Part shown: positions 29,554 through 40,477 of the stretch, piece after piece | How the letters are laid out: each line of letters begins with the position of its first letter | Numbering within the stretch: position 1 is the stretch's first letter | Assembly: GCA_051006995.1 (NCBI GenBank) | Contig: JBPCSQ010000008.1 | Span: 160,303 to 224,302, forward strand | DNA: 64,000 bases | Reading direction: 5' to 3' | Source: JAIQGF01 sp051006995 | Lineage (GTDB): Bacteria; Acidobacteriota; Terriglobia; Terriglobales; Acidobacteriaceae | Translations under genes and position numbers: made by a program | The notes under the pieces: model-generated | What the model was told of the DNA's origin: nothing | Seen by the model: the letters and a program-made list of their open reading frames with translations, nothing else | The model's database searches: none

Positions 29554-31779
29554 ATGCCTGATCGCCAATCCGGCACACGCCATCTAGCCCTGGGCACGAT
29601 TTCATTCGCCATCTGCTTTGCCGCCTGGGGGCTGATCTCGGCCTTCGCTCCGTCGTTCCGCCAGCAGTTCCATCTGAGCGCCTCGCAAACCGCGCTGCTG
29701 GTCGCCGTTCCCGTTCTGCTCGGATCGCTGGCCCGCATTCCCATGGGCATGTTGACCGACCGCTTCGGCGGACGCATCATTTTTGCCCTGCTCCTCGCGT
29801 TTGTCGTCCTGCCGCTGATCGCGGTTCCCAAAGCCGCCGGCCTTCAAGAACTCGTCTTTGTCGCCTTCTTCCTCGGGATGGCTGGATCGTCGTTCGCCAT
29901 CGGCATCGGCTATGTCTCGCGCTGGTACTCGATGGAGCGGCAGGGAAGCGCGCTCGGCGTGTACGGCCTGGGCAACATCGGACAATCCGCCGCTGTCTTC
30001 CTCGGTCCGCTAATCGCCGCGCGTTACGGCCTGCCGACCGTGTACCGCGGGACGGCGGTGATTTGCGCCGCGTGGGCCGTCGTCTTCTTCGTCTTCGCCC
30101 GTAATGCACCGGTTACCGTGCGTCCCAAATCTGTCGGCGACATGCTGCGCGTGCTCGCCCGCGAGCGGCTGTCCTGGGCGTTGGCAGCATTTTATTTTCT
30201 GACCTTCGGTGGATTCGTCGCCTTCTCCATCTACCTGCCAACGTTGCTGCGCGACGACTTTGGCCTCAAGCCTGCCGACGCCGGCTTTCGTACCGCCGGC
30301 TTCGTGGTGCTGGCCACCCTGATGCGCCCCGTCGGCGGATGGCTCTCCGACAAAATCGGCGGTGCGCGCGTGCTCAGCGGCGTCTTTTTCGCCATCGCCG
30401 TCTTCGCTCTGTTGCTCGGCTGGAAATCCATAGTCCCGTTTACCGTGGGCGCGCTGGGATGCGCGGCGCTGCTCGGGATGGGTAACGGCGCTGTTTTCCA
30501 GCTTGTGCCGCGTTATTTTCCGACCGAACGCGCTACCGTCACCGGACTGGTCGGCGCCATGGGCGGTATGGGAGGTTTCTTCCCGCCGCTGTTGCTGGGA
30601 GTTTTCCGCGATCGCATCGGCGTCATATGGCCCGGGTTCATCCTGCTTTCGGCCACGGCGCTGCTGATGTGGTTGATTAACCGCATCGTGTTCGTCCCGC
30701 GCCAGGAGTCCATCGAAGCCGTACTGCCGCCGGCTCTCCGCCGCACCACCGACCAGCTTCGCGCCGGTGCCTGGGCCACGACTTGGACGGCGCTGCTGGT
30801 CGCCGCTATCGTCATTGGCTCGCGTAATCTTCAGAATTTCGACCCGGCGCTGGTGGTGTACACCTTCGCCGTGATCTTCGCCGCTTGGGGTGTCATCTAC
30901 CACTACCACGTCTGGATCCAGAAGCCGCCCACGCGCGTCTATTGGCGCCGCGGCTGGCAACTGTTCTGGCAACAGGGGCCGCTGCGCAGTCTCGGACGCA
31001 TCATCACCACGGCCGGTACTCACATCTTTGCGCAAACGTTCATCGAGAAGCGCTCCAAGCTGCGCTGGGCGATGCACCAGTTCATCTTCTGGGGATGTCT
31101 GCTGGCGGTGGCTATCACGTTCCCGCTGGTCTTCGGCTGGATCCACTTCACCACCTCGCTGAACGACCAGATGACCTACATCATTCATCTCTTCGGCTTC
31201 GAGGTCGGCCGCGTGCCGGTCCATTCCGTTGCCGCGGAAATCATGTTCCACGGTCTCGACATCGCCGCCTTCCTGGTGATCGCCGGCATCGCTCTTTCGC
31301 TCTGGCGCCGTCTGCGCGACGAAGGCGCCCAGGCGGTTCAGACCGTGATGATGGATTTCTTCCCCCTCATCCTTCTATTCGCCATCTCCGTCACCGGTCT
31401 GGCATTGACGGTTTCGCAGATCTGGCTGGGGGGCGCGTACTACTCCTTCCTTGCCATCCTGCATGCCATCACGGTGATTGCCGCCCTGCTTTATCTCCCG
31501 TTCGGTAAGTTCTTTCATATCTTTCAACGCCCGGCACAACTTGGAGTAAAGCTTTATCAGCGGGTGGGGGAATCGGATGAAGGCGCTGCCTGTGCGCGCT
31601 GTGGAGAGCGTTTCGCCTCGCGCATGCACATTGATGACCTCAAGCAGGTGCTGCCGCAACTCGGATTCGACTACGCCATGCCCGGGCCGGCAGGGAACTG
31701 GCAGGAGCTGTGCCCCGCCTGCAAACGCAAGACGCTGGCGACGGCGCAGCTGAGATTGCAACAGGAGGCGCATGGCTAA
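29554..31779 (+). CDS. NarK-type nitrate/nitrite MFS transporter fused to a NarI/DsrM-like cytochrome b domain
   Basis: 741 residues, about twice a normal MFS. Residues 1-395 are a 12-TM NarK-like transporter (FAICFAAWGLISAFAPSFRQ, RIPMGMLTDRFGGRIIF; GMGNGAVFQLVPRYFPTERA and GLVGAMGGMGGFFPPLLLG are the nitrate signatures). Residues about 415-700 hold five or more extra TM helices resembling heme-b quinol subunits of NarI/DsrM type, with histidines in RWAMHQFIFWGC, MFHGLDIAAFLV, LAILHAITVIAAL and KFFHIFQR. The tail has CARCGERF and LCPACKRK, a zinc- or Fe-S-like Cys pair set. This suggests that nitrate import and quinol oxidation are joined in one protein. Its stop overlaps the next start (8 bp). 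Confidence 0.85.
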   Translation: MPDRQSGTRHLALGTISFAICFAAWGLISAFAPSFRQQFHLSASQTALLVAVPVLLGSLARIPMGMLTDRFGGRIIFALLLAFVVLPLIAVPKAAGLQELVFVAFFLGMAGSSFAIGIGYVSRWYSMERQGSALGVYGLGNIGQSAAVFLGPLIAARYGLPTVYRGTAVICAAWAVVFFVFARNAPVTVRPKSVGDMLRVLARERLSWALAAFYFLTFGGFVAFSIYLPTLLRDDFGLKPADAGFRTAGFVVLATLMRPVGGWLSDKIGGARVLSGVFFAIAVFALLLGWKSIVPFTVGALGCAALLGMGNGAVFQLVPRYFPTERATVTGLVGAMGGMGGFFPPLLLGVFRDRIGVIWPGFILLSATALLMWLINRIVFVPRQESIEAVLPPALRRTTDQLRAGAWATTWTALLVAAIVIGSRNLQNFDPALVVYTFAVIFAAWGVIYHYHVWIQKPPTRVYWRRGWQLFWQQGPLRSLGRIITTAGTHIFAQTFIEKRSKLRWAMHQFIFWGCLLAVAITFPLVFGWIHFTTSLNDQMTYIIHLFGFEVGRVPVHSVAAEIMFHGLDIAAFLVIAGIALSLWRRLRDEGAQAVQTVMMDFFPLILLFAISVTGLALTVSQIWLGGAYYSFLAILHAITVIAALLYLPFGKFFHIFQRPAQLGVKLYQRVGESDEGAACARCGERFASRMHIDDLKQVLPQLGFDYAMPGPAGNWQELCPACKRKTLATAQLRLQQEAHG

Positions 31780-34003
31780 GCCGCCGCAATCTCCCGATGT
31801 GCTGATCGAGCAGTTCGGCCCGCACCTCAATTTCGAGCCGCCCGGCGGATGGCGCAACGAATCCACCCATCCGGCGGAGAAGCTGGTGAAGACCCATTGC
31901 TGCTTCTGCGGCCAGCAGTGCGGCATTCAGCTCAAGGTCCGCGAGAACACCATCATCGGCTTTGAGCCTTGGGAAGACTTTCCCTTCAACCAGGGCATGC
32001 TCTGTCCCAAGGGCGTGAAGCGCTACATGCAGTCGTCGCATCCGGATCGGCTGCTGCACCCGCTGATGCGCGCCGACCAAGGCTTCCGCCGGGCAACCTG
32101 GGATGAAGCGCTCGACTTCACCGTCCGGCGCATCCGCGAAATCCAGGCGCAGCACGGCAAGGACGCCGTAGCGGTCTACGGCGGCGCTTCGCTTTCGACC
32201 GAGAAGTCCTACCTGCTCGGCAAATTTGCGCGGCTGGCCATCGGCACGCGCCACATTGATTACAACGGCCGTCTCTGCATGGTGTCGGCCGGCACCGCCT
32301 ACAAGCTCGCCTTCGGCGTGGACCGCAGCACCATTCCCTGGAGCGACATTCCAAAAGCGGAAGTGCTGTTCGTCATCGGCGCCAACATCGGCGACTGCGC
32401 GACCATCACCACCGATTACATCTGGCGCTGCCGCGATAACGGCGGGCGGCTGATCGTCGCCGATCCTCGCATGACACCCATCACGCGCAACGCGGACCTT
32501 TATCTTCCCGTGCGCCCCGGTACCGATCTGGCCCTGCTGCTCGGCATGCTGCACGTCATCGTGCACGACCAGCTGGAGAACCGGGAATTCATCGAGCAGC
32601 ACACCACCGGCTGGCCCGAGGTGGTCACGTCCGTTCAGGCCTACGACCCCCGTACGGCCGCCGACATGACCGGCGTTCCGCCCGAGGCAATCGAGAAAGC
32701 TGCGCATTGGATGGCGAAGTGCGAACGGGCCATCGCCATGCACGCGCGCGGACTCGAGCACCACTCCAAGGGCGTCGAAAACTGCCTGGCCGTGATTAAC
32801 ATCATGCTAGCGCTCGGCAAGATTGGCCGCGAGGGCTGCGGCCCCACCATGATCACCGGCCAGGGCAACGGCCAGGGCGGGCGGGAGCACGGCCAGAAAT
32901 GCGACCAGCTTCCCGGCCAGCGCTCGCTTACCGATCCCGCCGCGCGTAAGTACATCTCCGAAGTCTGGGGCATCGCCGAAAGCGAGCTGCCGCAGCCCGG
33001 CCTCTCCGCCCAGGAGATCATGAACGCCATCCATGCCGGCGAGATCAAGGCGCTGCTCTGCATCTGCTTCAACCCACTGGTCTCGTTGCCTGACGCGAAC
33101 TTCACCCGCGAAGCGCTCTCCCGCCTGGAATACTTCGGCGTCATTGATTTCTTTTTGAGCGAAACGGCACGCTATGCCGACGTTGTGCTTGCCGGCAGCC
33201 TGCACGAAGAGGAAGAAGGACTCGGCTGCAGCGCGGAAGGCCGCGTCATTCACTGGGCGCCAAGCGTCAGCCCGCCGGGCGACGCCCGCCGCGATTCGGA
33301 AATCATTGTTGACCTTGCCCGCCGTCTCGGCCGCGGCGACAAGTTTCCCTTCACGTCGCCGCGCGAAATCCTGGAAGAGTTGCGCGTCGCCTCACGCGGC
33401 GGCGTCGCCGATTATTACGGCATCACCTACGAGAAGGTGGACGCACAGAAAGGTGTCTTCTGGCCGTGTCCTGCGCCGGACCATCCCGGCACGCCGCGTC
33501 TGTTCGAAGACCTGAAATTCCACACCAGCGATGGCCGGGCCCATTTCAACGTGACCACCTGGCGCCCGAGCGGCGATCCCGTCGATCAGGATTTTCCGAT
33601 TTACCTTACGACCGGTCGCGTCGTCAGCCAATACCTGAGCGGCACGCAGACCCGGCGCATCGGCGCACTCACCGAGCAATACCCCACGCCGCGCGTCGAG
33701 ATCCATCCGCGCCTGGCCGAGCAGTACGGTATCAACGACGGCGATTACGTCACCGTCACCAGCCGCCGCGATGAGATCACCGTTCCTGCCATGGTGGTGC
33801 GTACCATCCGTCCGGACACCGTCTTTATTCCTTATCACTGGCCGGGCACTCGCAGCGTCAACCGTCTGACGCACCGTACGCTTGACCCGCGCAGCAAGAT
33901 TCCCGAATTCAAGGTTTCGGCTTGCCGCATCCGTAGGGCCGCCGCTCCCGACACCGCACCCGACGATCGCGAAGCACGCCGCAACGGCGCCGGAGGGCGC
34001 TAG
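31772..34003 (+). CDS. Molybdopterin oxidoreductase, assimilatory-nitrate-reductase-like catalytic subunit
   Basis: 743 residues. CCFCGQQCGIQLKVRENTII and GMLCPKGVKRYM give the N-terminal [4Fe-4S] ligands Cys43, 46, 50 and 78. NGRLCMVSAGTAYK places Cys169 as the probable molybdenum ligand, as in NarB/NasC/NapA. GANIGDCATITTDYIW, ADPRMTPITRNADLYLPVRP and VENCLAVINIMLALGKIGRE are the bis-MGD binding motifs, and the C-terminal beta domain follows (YLTTGRVVSQYLSGTQTRRI). No Tat signal, so it acts in the cytoplasm. With the NarK fusion in front the substrate is most likely nitrate. GGAGG precedes ATG 31772; the stop overlaps the next gene by one base. Confidence 0.88.
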   Translation: MAKPPQSPDVLIEQFGPHLNFEPPGGWRNESTHPAEKLVKTHCCFCGQQCGIQLKVRENTIIGFEPWEDFPFNQGMLCPKGVKRYMQSSHPDRLLHPLMRADQGFRRATWDEALDFTVRRIREIQAQHGKDAVAVYGGASLSTEKSYLLGKFARLAIGTRHIDYNGRLCMVSAGTAYKLAFGVDRSTIPWSDIPKAEVLFVIGANIGDCATITTDYIWRCRDNGGRLIVADPRMTPITRNADLYLPVRPGTDLALLLGMLHVIVHDQLENREFIEQHTTGWPEVVTSVQAYDPRTAADMTGVPPEAIEKAAHWMAKCERAIAMHARGLEHHSKGVENCLAVINIMLALGKIGREGCGPTMITGQGNGQGGREHGQKCDQLPGQRSLTDPAARKYISEVWGIAESELPQPGLSAQEIMNAIHAGEIKALLCICFNPLVSLPDANFTREALSRLEYFGVIDFFLSETARYADVVLAGSLHEEEEGLGCSAEGRVIHWAPSVSPPGDARRDSEIIVDLARRLGRGDKFPFTSPREILEELRVASRGGVADYYGITYEKVDAQKGVFWPCPAPDHPGTPRLFEDLKFHTSDGRAHFNVTTWRPSGDPVDQDFPIYLTTGRVVSQYLSGTQTRRIGALTEQYPTPRVEIHPRLAEQYGINDGDYVTVTSRRDEITVPAMVVRTIRPDTVFIPYHWPGTRSVNRLTHRTLDPRSKIPEFKVSACRIRRAAAPDTAPDDREARRNGAGGR

Positions 34004-34584
34004 TGTTCGGGTACGAGTTCTACATTGACCCGTCGCGCTGTATCGGCTGCCGCTCCTGCCTGCAAGCGTGTGAAGAGTGCGAAACGCACCGCGGAAAATC
34101 GATGATCAATTTCGATTACCTTGACCGCGCCCAATCCATCAGCACCATCGCTATGGTCTGCATGCATTGCGATGAGCCCACCTGCGCCCAGGTCTGTCCC
34201 GCCGACGCCATCAAGAAGGGCGAAGACGGCGTGGTGCACTCCTCGCTCAAGCCGCGTTGTATCGCCTGCAACAACTGCGTGCTCGCCTGTCCGTTCGGGA
34301 TTCCCAAGATGATGGACGCCGAGCAGCAGATGATGAAATGCGACATGTGCTATGACCGCACCTCAGTGGGCAAGCGGCCCATGTGCGCCACCGTGTGTCC
34401 CAGCCAGGCGCTGGCCTACATTCGTCCCCAGGATGCCGCGCATCGCCGGTCGAAGCCCACCAATATCTTCCAGTTCGGCAATCAGAAGATTACGACGCTG
34501 GTTTCCATCATGGTGCCCGCGCAGTTCGATTCCCTGAGCGTGGATGTCGCCGATTACATCTGGGAAGGAGAGAGCAGCGCATGA
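34003..34584 (+). CDS. Four-cluster [4Fe-4S] electron-transfer subunit
   Basis: 193 residues beginning at GTG 34003, which shares a base with the previous stop TAG. Sixteen cysteines are arranged in four groups: CIGCRSCLQAC, CMHCDEPTCAQVC, CIACNNCVLAC, and CDMC followed by CATVC, as in DmsB/NrfC/PhsB-type proteins that bind four [4Fe-4S] clusters. It should carry electrons to the molybdenum subunit, probably from the cytochrome-b part of the fusion protein and the Rieske protein. The C-terminal 40 residues (ITTLVSIMVPAQFDSLSVDV) are non-cluster. The stop overlaps the Rieske start (ATGA). Confidence 0.9.
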   Translation: MFGYEFYIDPSRCIGCRSCLQACEECETHRGKSMINFDYLDRAQSISTIAMVCMHCDEPTCAQVCPADAIKKGEDGVVHSSLKPRCIACNNCVLACPFGIPKMMDAEQQMMKCDMCYDRTSVGKRPMCATVCPSQALAYIRPQDAAHRRSKPTNIFQFGNQKITTLVSIMVPAQFDSLSVDVADYIWEGESSA

Positions 34585-35087
34585 GTTCGCCGGGCATCAG
34601 CCGCGATCCGCTGTGGAAGGATGAATTCAGCGTTCACACTGCCGACGAGCGCTATGTCACGCGCCGCCAGTTCGCCAAGTTTCTCGTCCTGACCAGCGCC
34701 GCCATGGTCGCCGGACAGGTTTGGATCCTGGTGAAGTCCTGGTTCGCGCGACGGCCTGCCGCTCCCGCGCCGCAGTTCGTGGTCAACCGCGCGGAACTGC
34801 CCGTGGGCGAAGTGAAGCTGTTCACTTACCCCACGCCTGAGGACCACTGCATTCTGGTCCGCACCGCGGCTGACACCTTCGTCGCCTACAGCCAGAAGTG
34901 CACCCATCTGAGCTGCGCGGTGTACTACTCGCGGCAGTCTGGCCAGCTCGAATGTCCGTGCCATAAAGGATTTTTCAACGTGCAGGACGGCAGCGTGATC
35001 GCCGGCCCTCCCGACCGGCCCCTGCCCAAAATCCTGCTGGAGAGCCGCGGCGATGCGTTGCTCGCCGTCGGCGTGAAGGGTGCTTAG
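34581..35087 (+). CDS. Membrane-anchored Rieske [2Fe-2S] protein
   Basis: 168 residues from ATG 34581. VTRRQFAKFLVLTSAAMVAG (residues 27-46) is a twin-arginine-like, single membrane anchor. The Rieske cluster ligands are Cys107-Thr-His109 and Cys125-X-X-His128 (KCTHLSCAVYY, ECPCHKGFFNV), with Cys112 and Cys127 placed for the disulfide seen in bc1-type Rieske proteins. A bc1-type Rieske is unusual in a nitrate reductase operon; it suggests that the complex draws electrons from quinol through a high-potential step. The ORF overlaps its neighbours by 4 bp upstream; 1 bp separates it from the next gene. Confidence 0.9.
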   Translation: MSSPGISRDPLWKDEFSVHTADERYVTRRQFAKFLVLTSAAMVAGQVWILVKSWFARRPAAPAPQFVVNRAELPVGEVKLFTYPTPEDHCILVRTAADTFVAYSQKCTHLSCAVYYSRQSGQLECPCHKGFFNVQDGSVIAGPPDRPLPKILLESRGDALLAVGVKGA

Positions 35088-35088
35088 C

Positions 35089-35343
35089 ATGCCCTACGAT
35101 CCCGCCAAGTTGCCGCCCAAGAGTCGCGGCCTGAACGCCATCACCGGCGCCATGTCGCTGATCGTCGTTCTGCTGATGGTGCAAATCTGGCTGCTGACCG
35201 CCACGCTCGATTCCTATCTCGCCGGCCGCCACAATGGCGCGCTGCCCGCCGCCATGATCTCCGTGGTGATCTTCGCCTGCTGTTTCGGACTCTACTTGTT
35301 CGTCGTTCGCATTGACCACGAGGTCAGGAAACGAAGTCTCTAG
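35089..35343 (+). CDS. Small two-TM membrane protein of the nitrate operon
   Basis: 84 residues from ATG 35089, one base after the Rieske stop. ITGAMSLIVVLLMVQIWLLT and PAAMISVVIFACCFGLYLFV are two TM helices with a short loop, and the ends are charged (RIDHEVRKRSL). The position, spacing and lack of other motifs suggest a small structural subunit that anchors or assembles the membrane complex. No family is named. Confidence 0.75.
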   Translation: MPYDPAKLPPKSRGLNAITGAMSLIVVLLMVQIWLLTATLDSYLAGRHNGALPAAMISVVIFACCFGLYLFVVRIDHEVRKRSL

Positions 35344-35406
35344 CCGCTAGTCGCCAGAAGACACAACCAACTCGCGGGCAGCCCGCCCCTTCATAAACCT
35401 CATCCC

Positions 35407-35772
35407 TTGAGTGTGGACAACACTACGACGACCAGCGCCGCCCGCTTCGCCAGGCTTGACCTTCAGCCCCACATTGACAGCATTCGCTTCGAGCAGCGCG
35501 AAAAGCGCGACCGCATTCTCCGTCCGCTGGTCAGCTTTCCGAACTTCAAGCTCGTGCTCGTCTCCATGCCCGCCGGCGAATGCTGGGCCGAGCACAGCAC
35601 CCCCGGCCGTATCTCCGTGCAATGCCTCCACGGTTCCATCCGCATGAAAGCCCTCGGCGAGCTTTTCGACCTCGCGCCCGGACAGGTCCTCGCGCTGGAA
35701 AGCAATGTCCAGCACGATGTCGAGGCACTGGCCGAGAGCGTGTTTCTTCTCACCATCGCGCGCTGCGACTGA
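35407..35772 (+). CDS. Cupin-domain protein
   Basis: 121 residues. Start codon TTG 35407 (or GTG 35413). The body follows the cupin fold: FKLVLVSMPAGECWAEHSTP with a reduced motif 1 (the usual His pair is mostly replaced: only EHS remains), then ISVQCLHGSIRM and LAPGQVLALESNVQHDVEAL with the motif-2 His. Metal binding may be weak. Similar small cupins regulate redox or stress responses. It is 64 bp after the nitrate operon. Confidence 0.75.
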   Translation: MSVDNTTTTSAARFARLDLQPHIDSIRFEQREKRDRILRPLVSFPNFKLVLVSMPAGECWAEHSTPGRISVQCLHGSIRMKALGELFDLAPGQVLALESNVQHDVEALAESVFLLTIARCD

Positions 35773-35880
35773 GCCCTTCTGTACAATAGAAACAGCCGCC
35801 TGCATCAGCTGCAACTGCGTTGTCCTGCCAGACTGCCGCACGGTTGAACGCGCCGGCATCGCAACAAGCAAGGGAATCCA

Positions 35881-37704
<1,824 letters not shown>

Positions 37705-38190
37705 GGTGTTACATCGCGGGCTCGCTCACCCGCTCACCCGCGCGAACCCGACGCGCGCTATTCCGCGCGAAACCGATGCAGCAGTGTCGAACCAAACCCA
37801 TCATGAGTAGCGCGCAAAAGAGCGTGCCCCCCCGGCGGAACCCGAGGTTAGCTTGCGGGCAAAGCCAAACCCGCTTCAAGCGGGCGAAAGAACCCGCCGT
37901 GTTCGGAATTCGTAACAAGTCACTGATCTGAGTGACGCAACGCTGTGACGCCGCTCACTTCGCAGCGGTGATAACTCCACCTATCAGCAAAAGCGCCGGC
38001 CGCTCCTAAAAGCCGCTCCTGTCCCGGGTCTGTCGGAATCTCCGTTTACCCAGATCACATTCATAGAACCAACTTCCCGTTTCGGGGTTCCAGATTCGTA
38101 ACAAACCACCCAAATTCCGTGTCGCCTGATTGCTCACGCCCAACATGTCGCCCGGCTCGGCAAAACCCCAGGCTCAAGGAGGTCCTCACG
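37705..38190. other. Intergenic stretch after typA
   Basis: No convincing gene. It holds a small hairpin (CCCGCTTCAAGCGGG, 37870-37884), an imperfect direct repeat of ATTCGTAACAA (about 37910 and 38093), and a GTTCCAG/GAACC-containing element near 38060-38090. The last 20 bp hold the AGGAGG ribosome site for the next gene. Confidence 0.6.
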
Positions 38191-38613
38191 ATGAAGTTCA
38201 TTGCCATCGTCTTCTTACTCATCCTGGCGCTTGCGCCGCACAGCACCGCCCAAACACCGGCCTCAGAGGAGCCCATCAGTGTTGACGGCTCTGTCCACCC
38301 GGAACTCATCCCCGACGACGCGGCGGCACTCGCGGTTTTCGGCGTGCATTCCATGTTCGCCGACCCTGCCGCCGAAGCGAACACCGAGAAACACCATGCC
38401 AAGATCGGCCTCTCGCAAGCCGACCACGCCATCTACGACGCGGCAATGCGCAGTTTCCGCAATACCAAGGGCTGGCGCACCCAGGCGCTTCCAAACTTGC
38501 TGAACGCCCTAGGTCCCGACGGTCAGGCCAAGCTCAAGGCTTTCATTCAATCCGAGAAACGACACATGCTTTTCGACCGGCAGGTGCCTATTCCGCAGGA
38601 GGTGAATCAATGA
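38191..38613 (+). CDS. Secreted protein of unknown function (first of an M23-peptidase set)
   Basis: 140 residues from ATG 38191, with AAGGAGG at good spacing. MKFIAIVFLLILALAPHSTAQ is a signal peptide. The mature part is helical: DDAAALAVFGVHSMFADPAA and KIGLSQADHAIYDAAMRSFR. KHHAKIGL and a C-terminal EKRHMLFDRQ carry histidines, but no metal motif is evident. Its stop overlaps the M23 gene start (ATGA), so both are made together. Its role is unknown; partner or inhibitor of the peptidase is a possibility. Confidence 0.7.
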   Translation: MKFIAIVFLLILALAPHSTAQTPASEEPISVDGSVHPELIPDDAAALAVFGVHSMFADPAAEANTEKHHAKIGLSQADHAIYDAAMRSFRNTKGWRTQALPNLLNALGPDGQAKLKAFIQSEKRHMLFDRQVPIPQEVNQ

Positions 38614-39731
38614 AAGCCATTCAATTTTGCATTTGCGTCCTTGTGCTCTGCGGGTTCGGCATGGCTCAGACCGGCTCATGGACGCTTTACTATAGCGACA
38701 CGCAGGTCGTGAACGCCGACGGCTCAATTACCGTCACGCCCACTATTTCTTTGAGTGGAACCGACGGAGGCTGGTGCAATATAAGCAGCAATGCCTACGG
38801 CTACGATGTGGTAGCGCTCATGGTGAACGGAAACACGTGGTACCGCAGCGGTCCGTATGACTCCGGTGACCCCTACCCGAACATTTTTGAAGACCATACT
38901 TTTCCCGCCGTCACGGTTCCCGCTGACGGCTCACAGGTAGATCTTTCCTATGCTGGCAAGGTGCAAGGCACCTGCTTCTCACTGAACGATAATGAACCCA
39001 TGCCTCCTTACAGCGTAACGGCGTTTTACACCGGCCTGTTCATCGCAGGAAGATCACCGAGTTTAGCGCCCGCCCCGTGCTACATCCTCGAGGGATTTGT
39101 GCCCATCTGTACCATTCCATGGCCCTCGTTGTGGAGCTCCTTACCACATCACTTGTCTAATGTGAATTTGTACAGCCAAAAGGTACCTAGACTCGCCTAC
39201 ACATCGATTCAGCACAACTATCCCAACAATCCGCTGCCACAAGCGTGCTGGGTCTCACGATATTTTGACTCCATGCTTAATGGGACAAAACACAAGGCAC
39301 AAGATATCGTTTACGACGACGGTACACACAAGGCCGGCGCGACACCGGGCTACGGTACCGAGGTAAAGGCAATGGAAGCGGGTACCGTTAGAGTCGTTGT
39401 ATCAATCAACGGTCCATCATCCCTAGGATATCCCCAATGTGTTGGCACCGGTGCTCAGGGTAACTATGTAAAAATTGAATCGGACAGCGACCACTATTTC
39501 ACGTTTTACTATCATGTGGCGCCGAATGTCGCGGTCAACCAACACGTCAACGCCGGAGACTCGATTGGCACGTTGGACAACTCCGGCTGCCAGAGCGCAG
39601 CCCACTTGCATGTGAGGCGAAAAGATCCATCTGGCAACCCGGTTAACTTCACTGTTCCGTGTACAAACCCGATTCCCACTTCAAAATTCAGCGATGACTT
39701 AGTCGCAGACGATGATCCTGATGTCCCATAA
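38610..39731 (+). CDS. Secreted M23 (LytM-type) metallopeptidase
   Basis: 373 residues. MKAIQFCICVLVLCGFGMAQ is the signal peptide. Residues 20-160 are a beta-rich, Gly/Ser/Thr-rich domain with several cysteines (GGWCNISSNAYGY, GTCFSLND). The C-terminal M23 domain carries the zinc ligands: HKAQD (His229, Asp233), YGTEVKAMEAGTVRVVVS, and the HxH pair in SAAHLHVRRKD (His331, His333). GNYVKIESDSDHYFTFYYHV is the family beta hairpin. Members cut peptidoglycan or glycine-rich peptides. The unusual large N-terminal domain may bind a substrate or block the site until processed. Confidence 0.85.
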   Translation: MKAIQFCICVLVLCGFGMAQTGSWTLYYSDTQVVNADGSITVTPTISLSGTDGGWCNISSNAYGYDVVALMVNGNTWYRSGPYDSGDPYPNIFEDHTFPAVTVPADGSQVDLSYAGKVQGTCFSLNDNEPMPPYSVTAFYTGLFIAGRSPSLAPAPCYILEGFVPICTIPWPSLWSSLPHHLSNVNLYSQKVPRLAYTSIQHNYPNNPLPQACWVSRYFDSMLNGTKHKAQDIVYDDGTHKAGATPGYGTEVKAMEAGTVRVVVSINGPSSLGYPQCVGTGAQGNYVKIESDSDHYFTFYYHVAPNVAVNQHVNAGDSIGTLDNSGCQSAAHLHVRRKDPSGNPVNFTVPCTNPIPTSKFSDDLVADDDPDVP

Positions 39732-39757
39732 GACCCATCGGCCTTGGAGGTGTTCCG

Positions 39758-40465
39758 ATGAACGTGCTCCACGCTCTATTTCTTTGGCTGTTGGTTTTAT
39801 CCGCACAATCCCAGATGCGCCAGATTGTGATACCTGATGTCTCCGGCGTCGACGAGATTACGTTCGATCCCGATCGCGTCAGCGAGGAGAACCTCCGCCG
39901 CTGGATCGTGCTTTCGCCTTTGCTCAACCCAGACAACGGTTACGGCGGACCGGAGAGTATTGAGTTATGCAAGAGCGAAGACCCGCGCTATACGCAATGC
40001 GGCGGTCCGCAGACCAGCTTGAACCTGAACAACGCACGCCTCAACCTCGAGTCGATCCGCCAACGAATTGCTGACCTCGACACCGTAGGGCGGTACCCGC
40101 CCGAGTTGTCCCCAGTCGTCCTTTATCTGAAACAGCTACAAACATTTTGGCTTTGGAAGGAAACCAGAAAACTGGAATTCTTCCAAACCGGGAAAATATC
40201 GGAATTGGAGCTGCCCTTCGATCAGAATCGATCCGATGGGCTGGATCCCAAGCAGCAATGCGGCGAGGTCTTAGACAAGATACGCGCGGCTAAACAAAGC
40301 CCGAATTCAGAAGTTATAAGGACACTTGTTGTCACGGATTGGGCCAACTGTGTTTGGTTCGCTGAAAGCCGGCGCATCGGTCCTTATCCCTTCAATTCCT
40401 GGCAGCGGTTTCTCTCCGCGTACGGCATAAAAGAGCATCACGTCGAGGATGAAGTCGATGACTAG
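39758..40465 (+). CDS. Secreted protein of unknown function after the M23 peptidase
   Basis: 235 residues from ATG 39758 (GGAGG upstream). MNVLHALFLWLLVLSAQSQ is a signal peptide. The mature chain has LLNPDNGYGGPESIELCKSE, several cysteines (CKSEDPRYTQC, QQCGEVLDKI, TDWANCVWF) that may form disulfides, and long helices (NLESIRQRIADLDTVG). There is no known motif. Its proximity to the M23 gene and to the secreted protein in front suggests one functional set, possibly predation, competition or cell-wall remodelling. Confidence 0.7.
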   Translation: MNVLHALFLWLLVLSAQSQMRQIVIPDVSGVDEITFDPDRVSEENLRRWIVLSPLLNPDNGYGGPESIELCKSEDPRYTQCGGPQTSLNLNNARLNLESIRQRIADLDTVGRYPPELSPVVLYLKQLQTFWLWKETRKLEFFQTGKISELELPFDQNRSDGLDPKQQCGEVLDKIRAAKQSPNSEVIRTLVVTDWANCVWFAESRRIGPYPFNSWQRFLSAYGIKEHHVEDEVDD

Positions 40466-40477
40466 GGGCTATCCTCC

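Noticed and set aside
30010..31251. 413-residue ORF antisense to the NarK fusion gene
   Set aside because: Long because GC-rich codons leave stops rare on the opposite strand. Product is His/Gly/Asp-rich without motif, while the plus-strand product has clear TM helices.
34383..34580. Longer N-terminus for the Rieske protein (start 34383)
   Set aside because: It would overlap 200 bp of the Fe-S subunit gene; ATG 34581 with its 4-bp overlap explains the operon and puts the anchor at the N-terminus.
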